A stretch of DNA of 64,000 nucleotides from Bog-159 sp963738375 (lineage in GTDB: Bacteria; Acidobacteriota; Terriglobia; Bryobacterales; Bryobacteraceae), in assembly GCA_963738375.1 (NCBI GenBank), contig CAVTWL010000004.1:1612001-1676000 (forward strand). Reading direction: 5' to 3'. Positions within the stretch are counted from its first letter, which is position 1. Every line of letters starts with the position of its first letter. Positions 55,595 through 64,000 of this stretch are shown here, piece by piece. The notes beneath the pieces are model-generated. The model worked only from the letters and a program-made list of their open reading frames with translations, had not been told where the DNA came from and ran no database searches. The position numbers were made by a program, and so were the translations under genes.

Positions 55595-56431
55595 CTACTG
55601 CTGGCGCCATGCCGCCAGATGCATGCCTGCGGGAAGCTGGGCATGTACCAGGTCGAGATCGTCCCGGCGAACCGGGATGCTCACATCGGCCGGCTGCGGT
55701 GGCGACGGGTAGTTCTCCCGAAAAGTCAATTTCAGCGTTCCCTCGTTCCAGCCTAACGTGCGCGTAGTGTCGGCGTAGGAGCGCAGAATCTGGGCTCGCT
55801 GGGGATCCTTGCAAGTAAGCATCGCCTCCCGGATAATGCCGTCCTGCGAGGCGTAGATCACCACGCCCACAACTCCAGGAGCGCGCAGACGCGCGTCTTT
55901 CTCATCGTCTCCCGGCACCGTGAGTCCGGCGTAGCGCATCGTCAGAGTTTCCCGCGCGATCGAAAAGCTCACCAGCGGCATATAAGTATCGAACAGGTGC
56001 TGCCCTGAGCCGAGCTTGTAAACCGACCACCACTCGGTTTCTTCCAGTCCCCGGGCAACCACGAACAGAGCATCGTCCACCACGGCGCCATCGGTGCCTT
56101 CCACCGCCAGTGAAAACATGGGCTTGTTCCGCGGATCGTCGCCCAGTCGCCAGGCCTCCAAAGTGACCATCGATTCCAGCCCAATCTCGCCCAAGACCTG
56201 TTTCGACTTGGTGGTCTTGCATAACATCAAGCGCTCGCCCGCCGGCCGGCCGGGCGCCGTGCTCCCGCTAATAAGGTAGGTGACGTTTCGGATCTCAACC
56301 GTTGGTGAGCCGGCGGAATCCATCGATAAATCAAACGAGGAGGAGTTTTCTGCGTGACGCGGGCTTTGCGCCACCGCCAAAACCGGCAGAAAGAGCAAGA
56401 TTGCCCTGCGCGTGACTGCTTCGGACCGCAC
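55595..56431 (-). CDS. Secreted protein of unknown function
   Basis: 278 aa from a GTG at 56431, with a short export signal (TRRAILLFLPVLAVAQS). The body is a beta-rich sequence with paired motifs (VEIRNVTYLISGSTAPG, MVTLEAWRLGDDPRNKPMFS, LFVVARGLEETEWWSVYKLG) and a C-terminal LKLTFRENYPSPPQP. No known domain. It stands alone; an intergenic repeat lies at its 3' side. Confidence 0.65.
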   Translation of the reverse strand: MRSEAVTRRAILLFLPVLAVAQSPRHAENSSSFDLSMDSAGSPTVEIRNVTYLISGSTAPGRPAGERLMLCKTTKSKQVLGEIGLESMVTLEAWRLGDDPRNKPMFSLAVEGTDGAVVDDALFVVARGLEETEWWSVYKLGSGQHLFDTYMPLVSFSIARETLTMRYAGLTVPGDDEKDARLRAPGVVGVVIYASQDGIIREAMLTCKDPQRAQILRSYADTTRTLGWNEGTLKLTFRENYPSPPQPADVSIPVRRDDLDLVHAQLPAGMHLAAWRQQ

Positions 56432-56623
56432 CGGGGCATCTTAGCACGCGGGCCGCCGCGCTAACCAAACTCTGGAGATTCGTGCAAAAGCAGATGCCCC
56501 CAAGCCTCCCGCTGCTGCCGATCCCGGGCCTCTAACCCCTGCCACGCCAATCGATTGCAAAACGAACCCAAATCGGAGCCCAACATCTCATCCGCGATTG
56601 GTTCCCGCCGCGCGAAACCGCCC

Positions 56624-57115
56624 TTAAATTCCGCCGTTCAGCTCATTCTTCGCGTGTGCTGGGTCATCGAGAGACTTCAGCAATTTCTCGACATTTGCCT
56701 GAACCTCGATCACCGTGGCGCTGTCATGTTCGAACGTGGCGATCAGGATCCGCGTGCTCTTCGCCCTGCGGCCTTCCGGTCCCAGGAAAATATAAGTCGC
56801 ATTGCCGTCGCTGTGGGAATGCGTGCGTACGAAGGGGCGCAGGTTGTTGCCAGGTACTGTATCCATGACTCGATCCCGCTCGCGCCAGTCATCGCGGATG
56901 CCCTCGAACACGGCGAGCTTCAATCCAGTGGCGCCTTCCGGATGAGCCACTTTCACCACGAAGTTCGCTACGCCCATCAACGGAATGTGCGTTTGATGCA
57001 CGCCGTAATGCGATTCAATCGCCTTCACGATGTGCTCGAATTCCCCGTCCCCGGCCAAAGCCGGCAGGCAAGCGGAGACGGCCAGCACCGCCAGCGAACA
57101 AAGCCGCGTGTTCAT
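56624..57115 (-). CDS. Small secreted protein, partner of a DUF4252 protein
   Basis: 163 aa, signal peptide RLCSLAVLAVSACLPALAG. The mature part has EFEHIVKAIESHYGVHQTHI, RPFVRTHSHSDGNATYIFLG and VIEVQANVEKLLKSL. Its start overlaps the stop of the DUF4252 gene by 4 bp. The closing helix resembles the end of DUF4252-like proteins, so the two may be distant relatives. Function unknown. Confidence 0.72.
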   Translation of the reverse strand: MNTRLCSLAVLAVSACLPALAGDGEFEHIVKAIESHYGVHQTHIPLMGVANFVVKVAHPEGATGLKLAVFEGIRDDWRERDRVMDTVPGNNLRPFVRTHSHSDGNATYIFLGPEGRRAKSTRILIATFEHDSATVIEVQANVEKLLKSLDDPAHAKNELNGGI

Positions 57116-57645
57116 TTCGCCCCCTTCGAGACTCTGGAGTGCTCCAAGCGCGGGATACCGAACTCGCCGCTCAATTCCGCGATCTTGTCCGGATCGATGT
57201 TGCCAGTGATGTTGACGATCGTCAATTCCTTCGGTTCGGCGGCGATCACCACCAGACCTCCCACGCGGCCGTTGCCCGCGTCTTTGAAATAGACATCAAC
57301 ATTGTCTCCATGTTTGGAGCGTACGCCCACCATGCGCCCCCATGCCGGGCTTTGCAACTGCCTGCGGACCGCTTCCACATCGGACTGGTTGTACTCGTTT
57401 TCATTGCGGAATTCAAAGCTCCGCACATAAATCTGGTCCAGTCCCGACATGATCTTGCGGACATCGCCTTCGTCATCCTTCTCGTGCATGAACTTGCTGG
57501 CGAACTGCAGCATGCTCTTGTCCAGCGTCACGGTGACGGCGTTATCCGCCTTCTCCGCCAGCGCGTCCAGATTCACCGGCATCTTGATTTCCTGGGCCCA
57601 TGCCGGCAGCAGGGCCGCCGCGAATACCATCGTTGCGATTTTCAT
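57112..57645 (-). CDS. DUF4252-family secreted protein
   Basis: 177 aa from the ATG at 57645, signal peptide ATMVFAAALLPAWAQE. The DUF4252 pattern is visible: NLDALAEKADNAVTVTLDKS, the central GLDQIYVRSFEFRNENEY, and GGLVVIAAEPKELTIVNITG near the end. The family is exported and of unknown function, often beside a sigma factor or anti-sigma pair; none is present here. The longer frame to 57741 lacks a signal and is rejected. Confidence 0.82.
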   Translation of the reverse strand: MKIATMVFAAALLPAWAQEIKMPVNLDALAEKADNAVTVTLDKSMLQFASKFMHEKDDEGDVRKIMSGLDQIYVRSFEFRNENEYNQSDVEAVRRQLQSPAWGRMVGVRSKHGDNVDVYFKDAGNGRVGGLVVIAAEPKELTIVNITGNIDPDKIAELSGEFGIPRLEHSRVSKGAK

Positions 57646-57790
57646 TGTGTTTCCCGCCTCGCAAGCAAATACGACCAAGACGCGATGCGGGAACGCAAAG
57701 ATTCGCGGCCTGAAGTTGAAGCGGCGGTTCGTTACGGCCAACCTGCCGTTGTGCCGGCGGGCGCAAGCACCGGTTCGCGGCGGGACGGGA

Positions 57791-58702
57791 CTAAGCTCCG
57801 CGCTCGGACAGGTAGCGGATATGCCGCAGCACTCGCGCGTGGATGTGATGGATCACGGCATCCGACCACCAACGCCAGTAGGCGGCGGGCCACAATCCGT
57901 GCCGGTACCACGAAGTTCCAACCACGAGGGTGCGGCCTTTCGGGAGCGGGGTCAGCTCGAATTGTCCCTCTTGCGCGATGTAATAGCCGTCGAGATGCTT
58001 CGGGTGGATGGGCCCATATAGGCCCATCTCCACCATCGGCGGCGGCGTTTGGGTGACGGCAAAGCGCAGCAGACGGGGTTCGTCCCAGACCACCACGCGT
58101 TCACGCACGGCCCCTGTAGACAGGACGCAGCTTCGCGGCGCCCCCGCGCCGCTGCCGTCGATGGTGGTTCGAATGGGATACGCCAAGCCGGTGCGCAGCA
58201 CCCAATCCGGGGACTCTTCAATCGTGGAAAACGCGGCCACATGCTGCCAGACGCGCTCCGGCGCGGCGTTCACCACAATGCTGGTAGCGACTGAATAAAA
58301 CGGCGGTTTCGCATGTACGTCGAACAACAGGAACGCTGGGATCAGCAGCGTCATGACCGCCGGCTGTTTGCCGCGCGACGGGGCATCGCCCCAATACGCG
58401 AGGAGGCTTCCGGCAACCGACAGCGGCACTACTACCGGAAGCGCCATGGCGACACAAATAACCCCCTCGGCGCCCGCGACAAGAAAAAGACAGCATCCCA
58501 TGGCGCCAACGATTGCCCCGATGCGCACAGCGCCGCCGGCTGTTGCCGGCCGGCGGATCCAGGCGGCCAAACCGCCCGCGATGATCGGGAGAACGATAAA
58601 GAGCGTCCACCCGTAAAGGCCGCGATGTGCCATCGCGAGCGCGGCAATCAGCAGCAGCGCTAAGCCGGCGAAACCCAGCGCGAACCTCCGGTTGATGTTC
58701 AT
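57791..58702 (-). CDS. Membrane protein with SRPBCC domain
   Basis: 303 aa from the ATG at 58702, with GGGGGAGGAG upstream inside the TetR gene end. The first half has four to five hydrophobic segments (LGFAGLALLLIAALAMA, TLFIVLPIIAGGLAAWI, GVICVAMALPVVVPLSVAG). The second half is a START/polyketide-cyclase-like SRPBCC domain (VATSIVVNAAPERVWQHVAA, WVLRTGLAYPIRTTIDG, FELTPLPKGRTLVVGTSWYR) that could bind a hydrophobic ligand. The start overlaps the TetR stop by ATGA, so it is the likely target of that regulator. Confidence 0.78.
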   Translation of the reverse strand: MNINRRFALGFAGLALLLIAALAMAHRGLYGWTLFIVLPIIAGGLAAWIRRPATAGGAVRIGAIVGAMGCCLFLVAGAEGVICVAMALPVVVPLSVAGSLLAYWGDAPSRGKQPAVMTLLIPAFLLFDVHAKPPFYSVATSIVVNAAPERVWQHVAAFSTIEESPDWVLRTGLAYPIRTTIDGSGAGAPRSCVLSTGAVRERVVVWDEPRLLRFAVTQTPPPMVEMGLYGPIHPKHLDGYYIAQEGQFELTPLPKGRTLVVGTSWYRHGLWPAAYWRWWSDAVIHHIHARVLRHIRYLSERGA

Positions 58703-59365
58703 GGCTCCTCCCCCACAACGATATCGATGATCTCCAGGACCGGTTTTCGCAGAGGCCGCATCAGGGGAAACGAGGAGAGCCGGACCAGTGACGACGCCAC
58801 CTTGCACGCCAGAGGCAAAAGCCTTTGCGTGCGGCTTTGCTCGGCGGAGTCGTCCGTGATCCAGAAGAGAATGACGCCCATCTGAAAGAACCAGAGAACG
58901 CCAGGCAGGTGCGGCGCCAGATCGCGCGGGACTTGCGCCCTGGTTTGTTTGATGAGCTGCCCGAACCAGGAGATATCCAGGTCGCGGATGGGCTTGGTTT
59001 CCGCGCTAAACGGAGACAACGGGGATTTCGGATCGGCGCCGTTACGGAGCAGCGCGCGCAGCACTTCCCGATGCGATGCGAAGTAAGCGAATTTCACCCG
59101 AATCAGCGAGGCGAGGCCCGCTTCGAGATTCGATACTCCCGCCAGGCTCTGCCCGAGGCTATCCTGCATGTCGTCGCAAGCGCGCTGGTAGAAGTCCAAG
59201 ACAATCGCGTCTTTGGACGAGTAATAGTAGTAGGCGGCGCCCGTCGCCACGCCGGCGCGTTCCGCGATGCCGCGCATCGTGGCGGCTTGGAAGCCCTGAT
59301 CGCGAAACAACGCCAAGCGCTGCTTCGAGGATTTTGCCGGCGGTAGTTTCAGATTTCGAGATCAT
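58699..59365 (-). CDS. TetR/AcrR-family regulator (one frameshift near the N-terminus)
   Basis: About 221 codons. From the ATG at 59365 the frame reads MISKSETTAGKILEAAL; then one extra base near 59318 shifts it, and the rest reads ALFRDQGFQAATMRGIAERA followed by VATGAAYYYYSSKDAIVLDF. Together these make a complete TetR helix-turn-helix. The C-terminal ligand domain continues to 58699. The regulator is followed, with a 4-bp overlap, by the SRPBCC membrane protein. Two matching palindromes flank its promoter, so it should repress itself and the partner gene. Confidence 0.82.
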
Positions 59366-59368
59366 TCT

Positions 59369-59434
59369 TGAACGTGTTCAGTTTTAGTGTATGGCACGCG
59401 CGGGGGCGTGTCAATGCTTTTCTGAACGCGTTCA
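59369..59434 (-). promoter_or_regulatory. TetR promoter between two matching palindromes
   Basis: On the minus strand TTGACA (59414-59409), a 17-bp spacer and TACACT (59391-59386) form a strong sigma-70 promoter. TGAACGCGTTCA (59423-59434) lies just upstream of the -35, and TGAACGTGTTCA (59369-59380) lies between the -10 and the ATG at 59365. The two 12-bp dyads differ at one central base and their centres are 54 bp apart. They are strong candidates for the TetR binding sites. Confidence 0.75.
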
Positions 59435-59462
59435 AACACTGCCATGCGTCAAATCCGGCGGC

Positions 59463-60590
59463 TTACTTGGGTTCGGCGGGGGCCTTTCCGGCGGAGACGG
59501 ACTCCTCAATCTGCACCAGCTGCGCTTTAGCGGCGGCGGCTGCGGGCGGACGCAGCAACCGCCGCGGAAGTTTGGACAAATAAACCAGCCGCTCGATGGA
59601 GGGGAGCAGACGCCGCACCGTCTTGCCGTGGAACAGCAGGCTGCCGGCTACCAGCGCGGGATGCGGAATCGTCGTGCAGCAGCGCGCGCAGATATCGATC
59701 TCGCCGGCGCGACCGCTCAGATGCGCCCGCCGCATCCTCACCATTTCATCCGCGTTCCAGATGCTGGCGAGCGCCTGATTGCCGATGTTCCCGAGCGGAG
59801 CGCCATCCAGCATGTAGCTCTGGCAGCACGGATAAACATCGCCATTCTGCTTCACGTACATGGGACCGCGCCACAGGTAGTGGCAGGGATGTTTCCAGTC
59901 GTCCGCGGCATGGCCGGCGTCGGGACGCAACATATTGGTTTCGTCTTCTTTGATGCGGATCTGGTCGACGCCCGGAATGCCCCTCCAGAATTGCGTGAAG
60001 TCGTCCGCTTCGCCTGCGTTGCGTTCCATGCGAACCATCTGCACCACCACTTGCAGCTTCGAGCGGCGCTCATGTTTCATCCCGGCGAAGCGCACGAAGT
60101 TTGTGCGGACCTTTTCGAATTTCGCGCCCTTGCGATAGAACTCGAAAGTCTCCTTTGTCGCGCCGTCGAAGCTCAGCGTGATCTGCTCCAGCGGCGAATC
60201 CAGCACCCGCCGCGCGCACGTCGTTCGTCCAGGAACGTACCGTTGGTCGAAAGCAGCGTGGAGATGCTGTGCTGGTGGCAGAATTCGATGCGCTCGAAGA
60301 TTTGCGGATCCATGCAACGGCTCGCCCAGGCCGATCAGCATCATGTGTTCCGCCGTCGAGCCGGAATCGCTCACCAGGCGCTCGAAATATCCCGCCGGCA
60401 TATCTGCTTTGGGCTGCTTGTGGGTTTCGCGCGGGCACATGGGGCAGTATAGATTGCACTTCGCGGTGGTCTCGACGATATATTCCACCGGCAGCGCCGC
60501 GAGCTTCGATCGCCGCGCGAGGTAACCCCACAACAATCTTGCCCGGTTCCAGGCTCGCATCCGTTCTTTCATTGTAACCGCCGTAGCCAT
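59463..60590 (-). CDS. Radical SAM / SPASM-domain enzyme
   Basis: 375 aa. The radical SAM cluster motif CNLYCPMC is near residue 46 and ligates the 4Fe-4S cluster that cleaves S-adenosylmethionine. The C-terminal SPASM region supplies further Cys (GDVYPCCQSYM, DICARCCTTIP) for auxiliary clusters. Between GLGEPL and LDSPLEQITLSFDG the reading frame is wrong for about 45 residues: the neighbouring frame gives MDPQIFERIEFCHQHSIS and TLLSTNGTFLDERRA, the expected family sequence. Two opposite single-base indels near 60315 and 60215 explain this. The start is 60590, or 60572 if the inner ATG is used. The substrate is unknown. Confidence 0.85.
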   Translation of the reverse strand: MATAVTMKERMRAWNRARLLWGYLARRSKLAALPVEYIVETTAKCNLYCPMCPRETHKQPKADMPAGYFERLVSDSGSTAEHMMLIGLGEPLHGSANLRAHRILPPAQHLHAAFDQRYVPGRTTCARRVLDSPLEQITLSFDGATKETFEFYRKGAKFEKVRTNFVRFAGMKHERRSKLQVVVQMVRMERNAGEADDFTQFWRGIPGVDQIRIKEDETNMLRPDAGHAADDWKHPCHYLWRGPMYVKQNGDVYPCCQSYMLDGAPLGNIGNQALASIWNADEMVRMRRAHLSGRAGEIDICARCCTTIPHPALVAGSLLFHGKTVRRLLPSIERLVYLSKLPRRLLRPPAAAAAKAQLVQIEESVSAGKAPAEPK

Positions 60591-62001
60591 GGCATCATCA
60601 CTAGTTAAGATGCACGAACGCGCGCGGCAACTGAATCAGGCGCCGGTGAAGGCCGGCGGCGAGTATGTCCTTTACTGGTGCCAGATGAACCGGCGCGCTG
60701 AGGCCAATCAGGCGCTGGACTTCGCCATCGACCTCGCCAATCAATTGGAGCTTCCCGTCCTATTCTATGAGGGCCTGACCTACGATTATCCTTACGCCAA
60801 CGATAGATTGCACCGCTTTATTCTGGAGGGCGTTCCGGAGACCGCGCGCATGTTGGGCAAAAGCGGCATCGGATATGCATTCTATTTGCGGCGCGGACCG
60901 CAAGACCCCAACGATGTTCTCTATCGCCTGGCGGCGCGCGCGTCAGCGGTCGTGACTGACGATTATCCTACCTTCGTTACACCACGCCACAACACCAGTG
61001 TGGCAGCCAAACTGCAAATTCCCTTTTATGCCGTGGACGCAAGCTGCATCGTCCCCATGCAGAGCTTCACCAAGCGCGAATATGCGGCGTATACCATCCG
61101 GCCCAAAATCCACAAACTCCTGCCGTCTTACTTCTGGCCAATGGTTGCGGTGAAAGCGGGCAAACGCTATACCGCAAAGCCTCCGTCGTTCCACACGGAA
61201 GTCACCAACGAAAACATAGGCGAACTCATCGCCGCTTGCCACATCGACCATAGCGTTCAGCCTTCCGTGTCCATTACCGGCGGCCGGGCCGCCGCAAAGA
61301 TACAACTCGCGAAGTTCATCCAGGATGGACTGGGGCGATATGCGGCGGAAAGCAATCAGCCCTCGGCGCACGCTACCTCTGGCCTCAGCCCTTATTTGCA
61401 TTTCGGACAAATATCCTCGCTGGAAATTGCCTTGGCCGCCCAGGCGCATCATCGCGAATTTCTGGAGGAATTAATCGTCCGGCGGGAACTGGCATTTAAC
61501 TTCGCGCGCTTCGCCCCACGCGTCGATTCCTTGGAAGTGCTTCCCGCGTGGGCGCTGGAAACCATGCGCCTTCATAAGAAAGACCGGCGGGATCCCGTTT
61601 ATGCGGCGGATCGATTCGAGCGCGCCGAAACCTACGATGCGCTGTGGAATGCGACGCAGCGGGAATTACTCACTCGCGGAACCATTCATGGCTATTACCG
61701 GATGTATTGGGGCAAGAAAATCATCGAATGGTCTCCAACCTATGAAGACGCGCTCAGCACCATGATCTACCTGCACGACCGCTATGCGCTCGACGGCCGC
61801 GATCCCAACACCTATACCAACATCCTGTGGTGCTTTGGCTTGCACGACCGGCCGTGGCCGGAAAGACCGGTATACGGCAAGATCCGCTGCATGACCCTCG
61901 AAGGCATGCGGAGGAAGACCAATGTCGACGCCTACATCGCCGAAATCGAAGGCGATGACCTGCCCCTGTTCACTGAATCAAAGATACAGTCCGGCGGGTG
62001 A
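60589..62001 (+). CDS. Class II CPD photolyase
   Basis: 470 aa. The N-terminal photolyase domain (EYVLYWCQMNRRAEANQALD, VTDDYPTFVTPRHNTSVAAK) and the FAD-binding domain (SGLSPYLHFGQISSLEIALA, EELIVRRELAFNFARF, and near the end WCFGLHDRPWPERPVYGKIR) are those of class II cyclobutane pyrimidine dimer photolyases. The enzyme uses light to split UV-induced dimers. The start at 60589 shares a CCATGG palindrome with the divergent radical SAM gene; the ATG at 60610 is an alternative. The 3' end overlaps the convergent Tad gene by 32 bp. Confidence 0.93.
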   Translation: MASSLVKMHERARQLNQAPVKAGGEYVLYWCQMNRRAEANQALDFAIDLANQLELPVLFYEGLTYDYPYANDRLHRFILEGVPETARMLGKSGIGYAFYLRRGPQDPNDVLYRLAARASAVVTDDYPTFVTPRHNTSVAAKLQIPFYAVDASCIVPMQSFTKREYAAYTIRPKIHKLLPSYFWPMVAVKAGKRYTAKPPSFHTEVTNENIGELIAACHIDHSVQPSVSITGGRAAAKIQLAKFIQDGLGRYAAESNQPSAHATSGLSPYLHFGQISSLEIALAAQAHHREFLEELIVRRELAFNFARFAPRVDSLEVLPAWALETMRLHKKDRRDPVYAADRFERAETYDALWNATQRELLTRGTIHGYYRMYWGKKIIEWSPTYEDALSTMIYLHDRYALDGRDPNTYTNILWCFGLHDRPWPERPVYGKIRCMTLEGMRRKTNVDAYIAEIEGDDLPLFTESKIQSGG

Positions 62002-63736
62002 GCGGGTTCGGCACCGGCGTCACGCTGAGGTTGGTAAAGACAGCCATCTGCAGGGCGCCTGTGATCAGTTGCAAGGGACCCTTAATGCTATCGCCCGGCA
62101 AAAGACCTAAGATCGTGGTCCAGGCCGCGCGCGGCGCGTAAATCGTCCCATATAGATTCACGCCGAGCGCGCTGGCTTGCAGGATCATCTCTTGCGATCC
62201 CGGCACCGCCAGGATATTAGTGCAGGGGCTGCCGCAAGAAAGATCGAGCGCGCCCGTCCCCGTGTACTTGAGCGTGGTGTTCGCCTGATCCTGCCACATC
62301 AGCACCGGCGCGAACGGCTGCAGGCTGGCGGGTACCGCCGAGTTCGAGGAATTCAAACCATGCAGCACCGCGCTGTAACCCAAGCCGCCTTGAAATCCCG
62401 CCTGCACTTGCGGCAGCGTCACCGATATAGTCGAGATCGCGGTCGGAATTTGCAAACCCGGATAATTGGTGTCGGTAAACACGAAGATTTCGCCTGCGTC
62501 GGTATTCTGAGTGATTTGCCCGCCTACCATCGGAGTTAAGTCTTTCACGGTCGAATTTGCGCCAACTGTAAGGGCGATTCCCGGAGCACCCGCCACAGCC
62601 TGGGCGCCTGCAAAAACATACTCACCAGGACTGAACGTAGTCGTGGAGAGCACTCCGGTTACCAGCCCCCCGTAAAAAACGTAGTTGCAAAAACCGCCGC
62701 ACGGCGTGGCTGCTCCGTCGGAAAAGATGACATTGCCCAGGACCGTGATCGGTGTACCCAGCGCCGCACCAGTCAGCGGATTGGTGGAGTAATAATTTCC
62801 CGGCGCCAGCACCGTCGGCGAACCGGATAGAATACTGCCTGTAATAACGCCTGCCGGCACCGGATGATTCGGCAAACCGGTGGGCGCCGGGGGCTGCCCC
62901 TTGCCGCGCATGGGATCCTCGAAATCGCTGCCGTCCGGAAACCCGTTGGTCGGCGCGGAGTTCCAGTTCGAAAGCCCTAGCGCTCCCACGCCCCCATTGC
63001 CCATGATGTAAGTGAAGGGCGAAGTGACCGTTGCCGTGCCGATAATCGTGGCCGCCGGAACATTGGGCAGCGGCGTCGACGATGCGTTGGCCGATGACAT
63101 ATAAATTCCCCCGCCGGCATTCACCGTTGCGCCTAATAGCGAGAGAAAATCCTCACCGCAAACCAACCCGATGTTGAGCGCGGACACGAAACAATCCGAC
63201 GAACGGTTCAGTAAATATAGCGACGGCGTCACCGCGCTGGGGAAAATGGCCGCCGTAGCTTGTGCGCCGGTTGATAGCCAGGCATTGCCAAGAATTGCCG
63301 AGAAAAGCTGCGGCACCGACTGCGTGGCCGATGCCTGCGCCCAATACAGCACGCCGGGCACGTGCGGGGCGCCCGGAGCGGGAGATGTTGTGCCGCCCGC
63401 CATCTGCAAAGACTGGCGTCCCCCGGCGCCACCCGCGGTCACGCCATTTTGCTGGCCGTATAGGCAGCCAACTTGCAAATTGCCGCTGGCCGGGCAGGAT
63501 GTGGAACTTTGGCACTGCGCGTTCACCCCGCATTGGATCGTCGCGGTTTGGCCGGCCGCCGAAAGAGCTTGGGAAGCGGCGGCTAAAGCGGCTGCGTCGG
63601 CCGCGGCTTGCGCCACGCGGCGCGTATATCTGCCAAACCCAAGGTCCACAACTAATCCAATAATCGCAAGCGCCAGCGTCAGCGAGATGGTCGCCATGAC
63701 CAGCGCTTGTCCCTTTTTGTTATTGCGAACCTTCAT
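61970..63736 (-). CDS. TadG-like pilus/secretion protein
   Basis: 588 aa from the ATG at 63736. The N-terminus has the Tad signature: a basic head KVRNNKKGQALVMATISL, one membrane segment TLALAIIGLVVDLGFGRY and an Ala-rich helix (RRVAQAAADAAALAAASQAL). The remaining 500 residues are a Gly/Ser/Thr-rich extracellular region (GNGGVGALGLSNWNSAPTN, PGEYVFAGAQAVAGAPGIA). Such proteins belong to Flp/Tad pilus loci and may carry adhesive domains. It is preceded by another Tad-type gene on the same strand. Confidence 0.8.
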   Translation of the reverse strand: MKVRNNKKGQALVMATISLTLALAIIGLVVDLGFGRYTRRVAQAAADAAALAAASQALSAAGQTATIQCGVNAQCQSSTSCPASGNLQVGCLYGQQNGVTAGGAGGRQSLQMAGGTTSPAPGAPHVPGVLYWAQASATQSVPQLFSAILGNAWLSTGAQATAAIFPSAVTPSLYLLNRSSDCFVSALNIGLVCGEDFLSLLGATVNAGGGIYMSSANASSTPLPNVPAATIIGTATVTSPFTYIMGNGGVGALGLSNWNSAPTNGFPDGSDFEDPMRGKGQPPAPTGLPNHPVPAGVITGSILSGSPTVLAPGNYYSTNPLTGAALGTPITVLGNVIFSDGAATPCGGFCNYVFYGGLVTGVLSTTTFSPGEYVFAGAQAVAGAPGIALTVGANSTVKDLTPMVGGQITQNTDAGEIFVFTDTNYPGLQIPTAISTISVTLPQVQAGFQGGLGYSAVLHGLNSSNSAVPASLQPFAPVLMWQDQANTTLKYTGTGALDLSCGSPCTNILAVPGSQEMILQASALGVNLYGTIYAPRAAWTTILGLLPGDSIKGPLQLITGALQMAVFTNLSVTPVPNPLTRRTVSLIQ

Positions 63737-63759
63737 GAATAAACGCCTTTTATGGAATA

Positions 63760-64000
63760 TCAGAACAAAATCTCTTCTTGCGATTCCGCGCCCAGCGTAA
63801 CCGCCTTGAATTGCACCGGATTGGATCCCGGCCAAAACATCGATAAGCCGGATTGAAACGAATAAGTGCCTGAGATTTTTACCGGTAATCCGATACTGTT
63901 ATTTGGGGACGCGGGCCAGGCGCTGGCGCTGGAGAGGCAACTTGAAACAGGCGCGCAATTTTGTGTGGAGCTTCCGGCCGCGAGAGTTACATTCAATTGC
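63760..64000 (-). CDS. C-terminal part of a TadE-like pseudopilin (runs off window)
   Basis: The open frame reaches the window edge. The visible 80 residues (LNVTLAAGSSTQNCAPVSSC, LPVKISGTYSFQSGLSMFWP, VQFKAVTLGAESQEEILF) have the Cys pair and strand pattern seen at the end of TadE/TadF-like pseudopilins. The stop is 23 bp before the TadG-like gene, so the two form an operon. The N-terminus is outside the window. Confidence 0.6.
   Translation of the reverse strand, partial: QLNVTLAAGSSTQNCAPVSSCLSSASAWPASPNNSIGLPVKISGTYSFQSGLSMFWPGSNPVQFKAVTLGAESQEEILF

Overview
This window looks like a chromosomal segment of a soil acidobacterium of the Solibacter/Bryobacter type. The basis is family content, not a marker gene: an Oar/SusC-like TonB receptor with a carboxypeptidase-regulatory N-terminus, CRTAC1-type FG-GAP/ASPIC-UnbV proteins paired with TPR proteins, many small secreted proteins of unknown function, high G+C, and remnants of IS21, IS110 and group II intron sequences. 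No rRNA and no CRISPR array were seen. There is one tRNA (Ser, anticodon TGA).

Layout. 1-1.7 kb: exported proteins and a self-regulating MerR regulator. 1.7-18.1 kb: a module of FG-GAP/ASPIC propellers and TPR proteins, a Tat-exported phosphatase-superfamily protein, a LacI regulator and a divergent TonB receptor whose predicted promoter carries a perfect LacI-type palindrome. It ends in a protein that fuses the propeller and TPR modules. 18.9-20.7 kb: a gene graveyard (Lon C-terminus, VOC, IS21, IS110 and propeller remnants). 20.8-25.6 kb: two tandem tail-fibre-like, seven-bladed propeller proteins, one of them broken. 25.9-31.4 kb: more mobile-element debris, small proteins, a frameshifted carboxylesterase and a fibronectin-III fragment.

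31.5-43.4 kb is the most interesting part. An integrase module (phage-like replication gene, HEPN-like gene, tyrosine recombinase) sits against the 3' end of tRNA-Ser. Beside it, a segment with a 7.1-kb period is bounded by two 309-bp direct repeats that differ at about three positions; each repeat holds the 3' end of hipA and the 5' half of tRNA-Ser. The cargo is a one-strand operon: a DGQHR-domain protein (DndB/ParB-like), an unknown 282-aa protein, a Dam-like adenine methyltransferase, a GmrSD-like DUF262/DUF1524 nuclease, a possible C-terminal domain and a truncated last gene. This is a candidate defence system that does not match a set I know. A HipBA toxin-antitoxin pair follows.

43.6-64 kb: groES-groEL under a CIRCE element, a multicopper oxidase operon, further secreted propeller/kelch/FG-GAP proteins, a DUF4252 operon, a TetR regulator with two matching palindromes, a radical SAM/SPASM enzyme divergent from a class II photolyase, and Tad-pilus genes running off the end.

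Many genes carry single-base frameshifts, including a compensating pair inside the radical SAM gene and a one-base gap exactly in a nuclease motif. Some of these are more likely sequence errors than biological decay, so pseudogene calls here are provisional.
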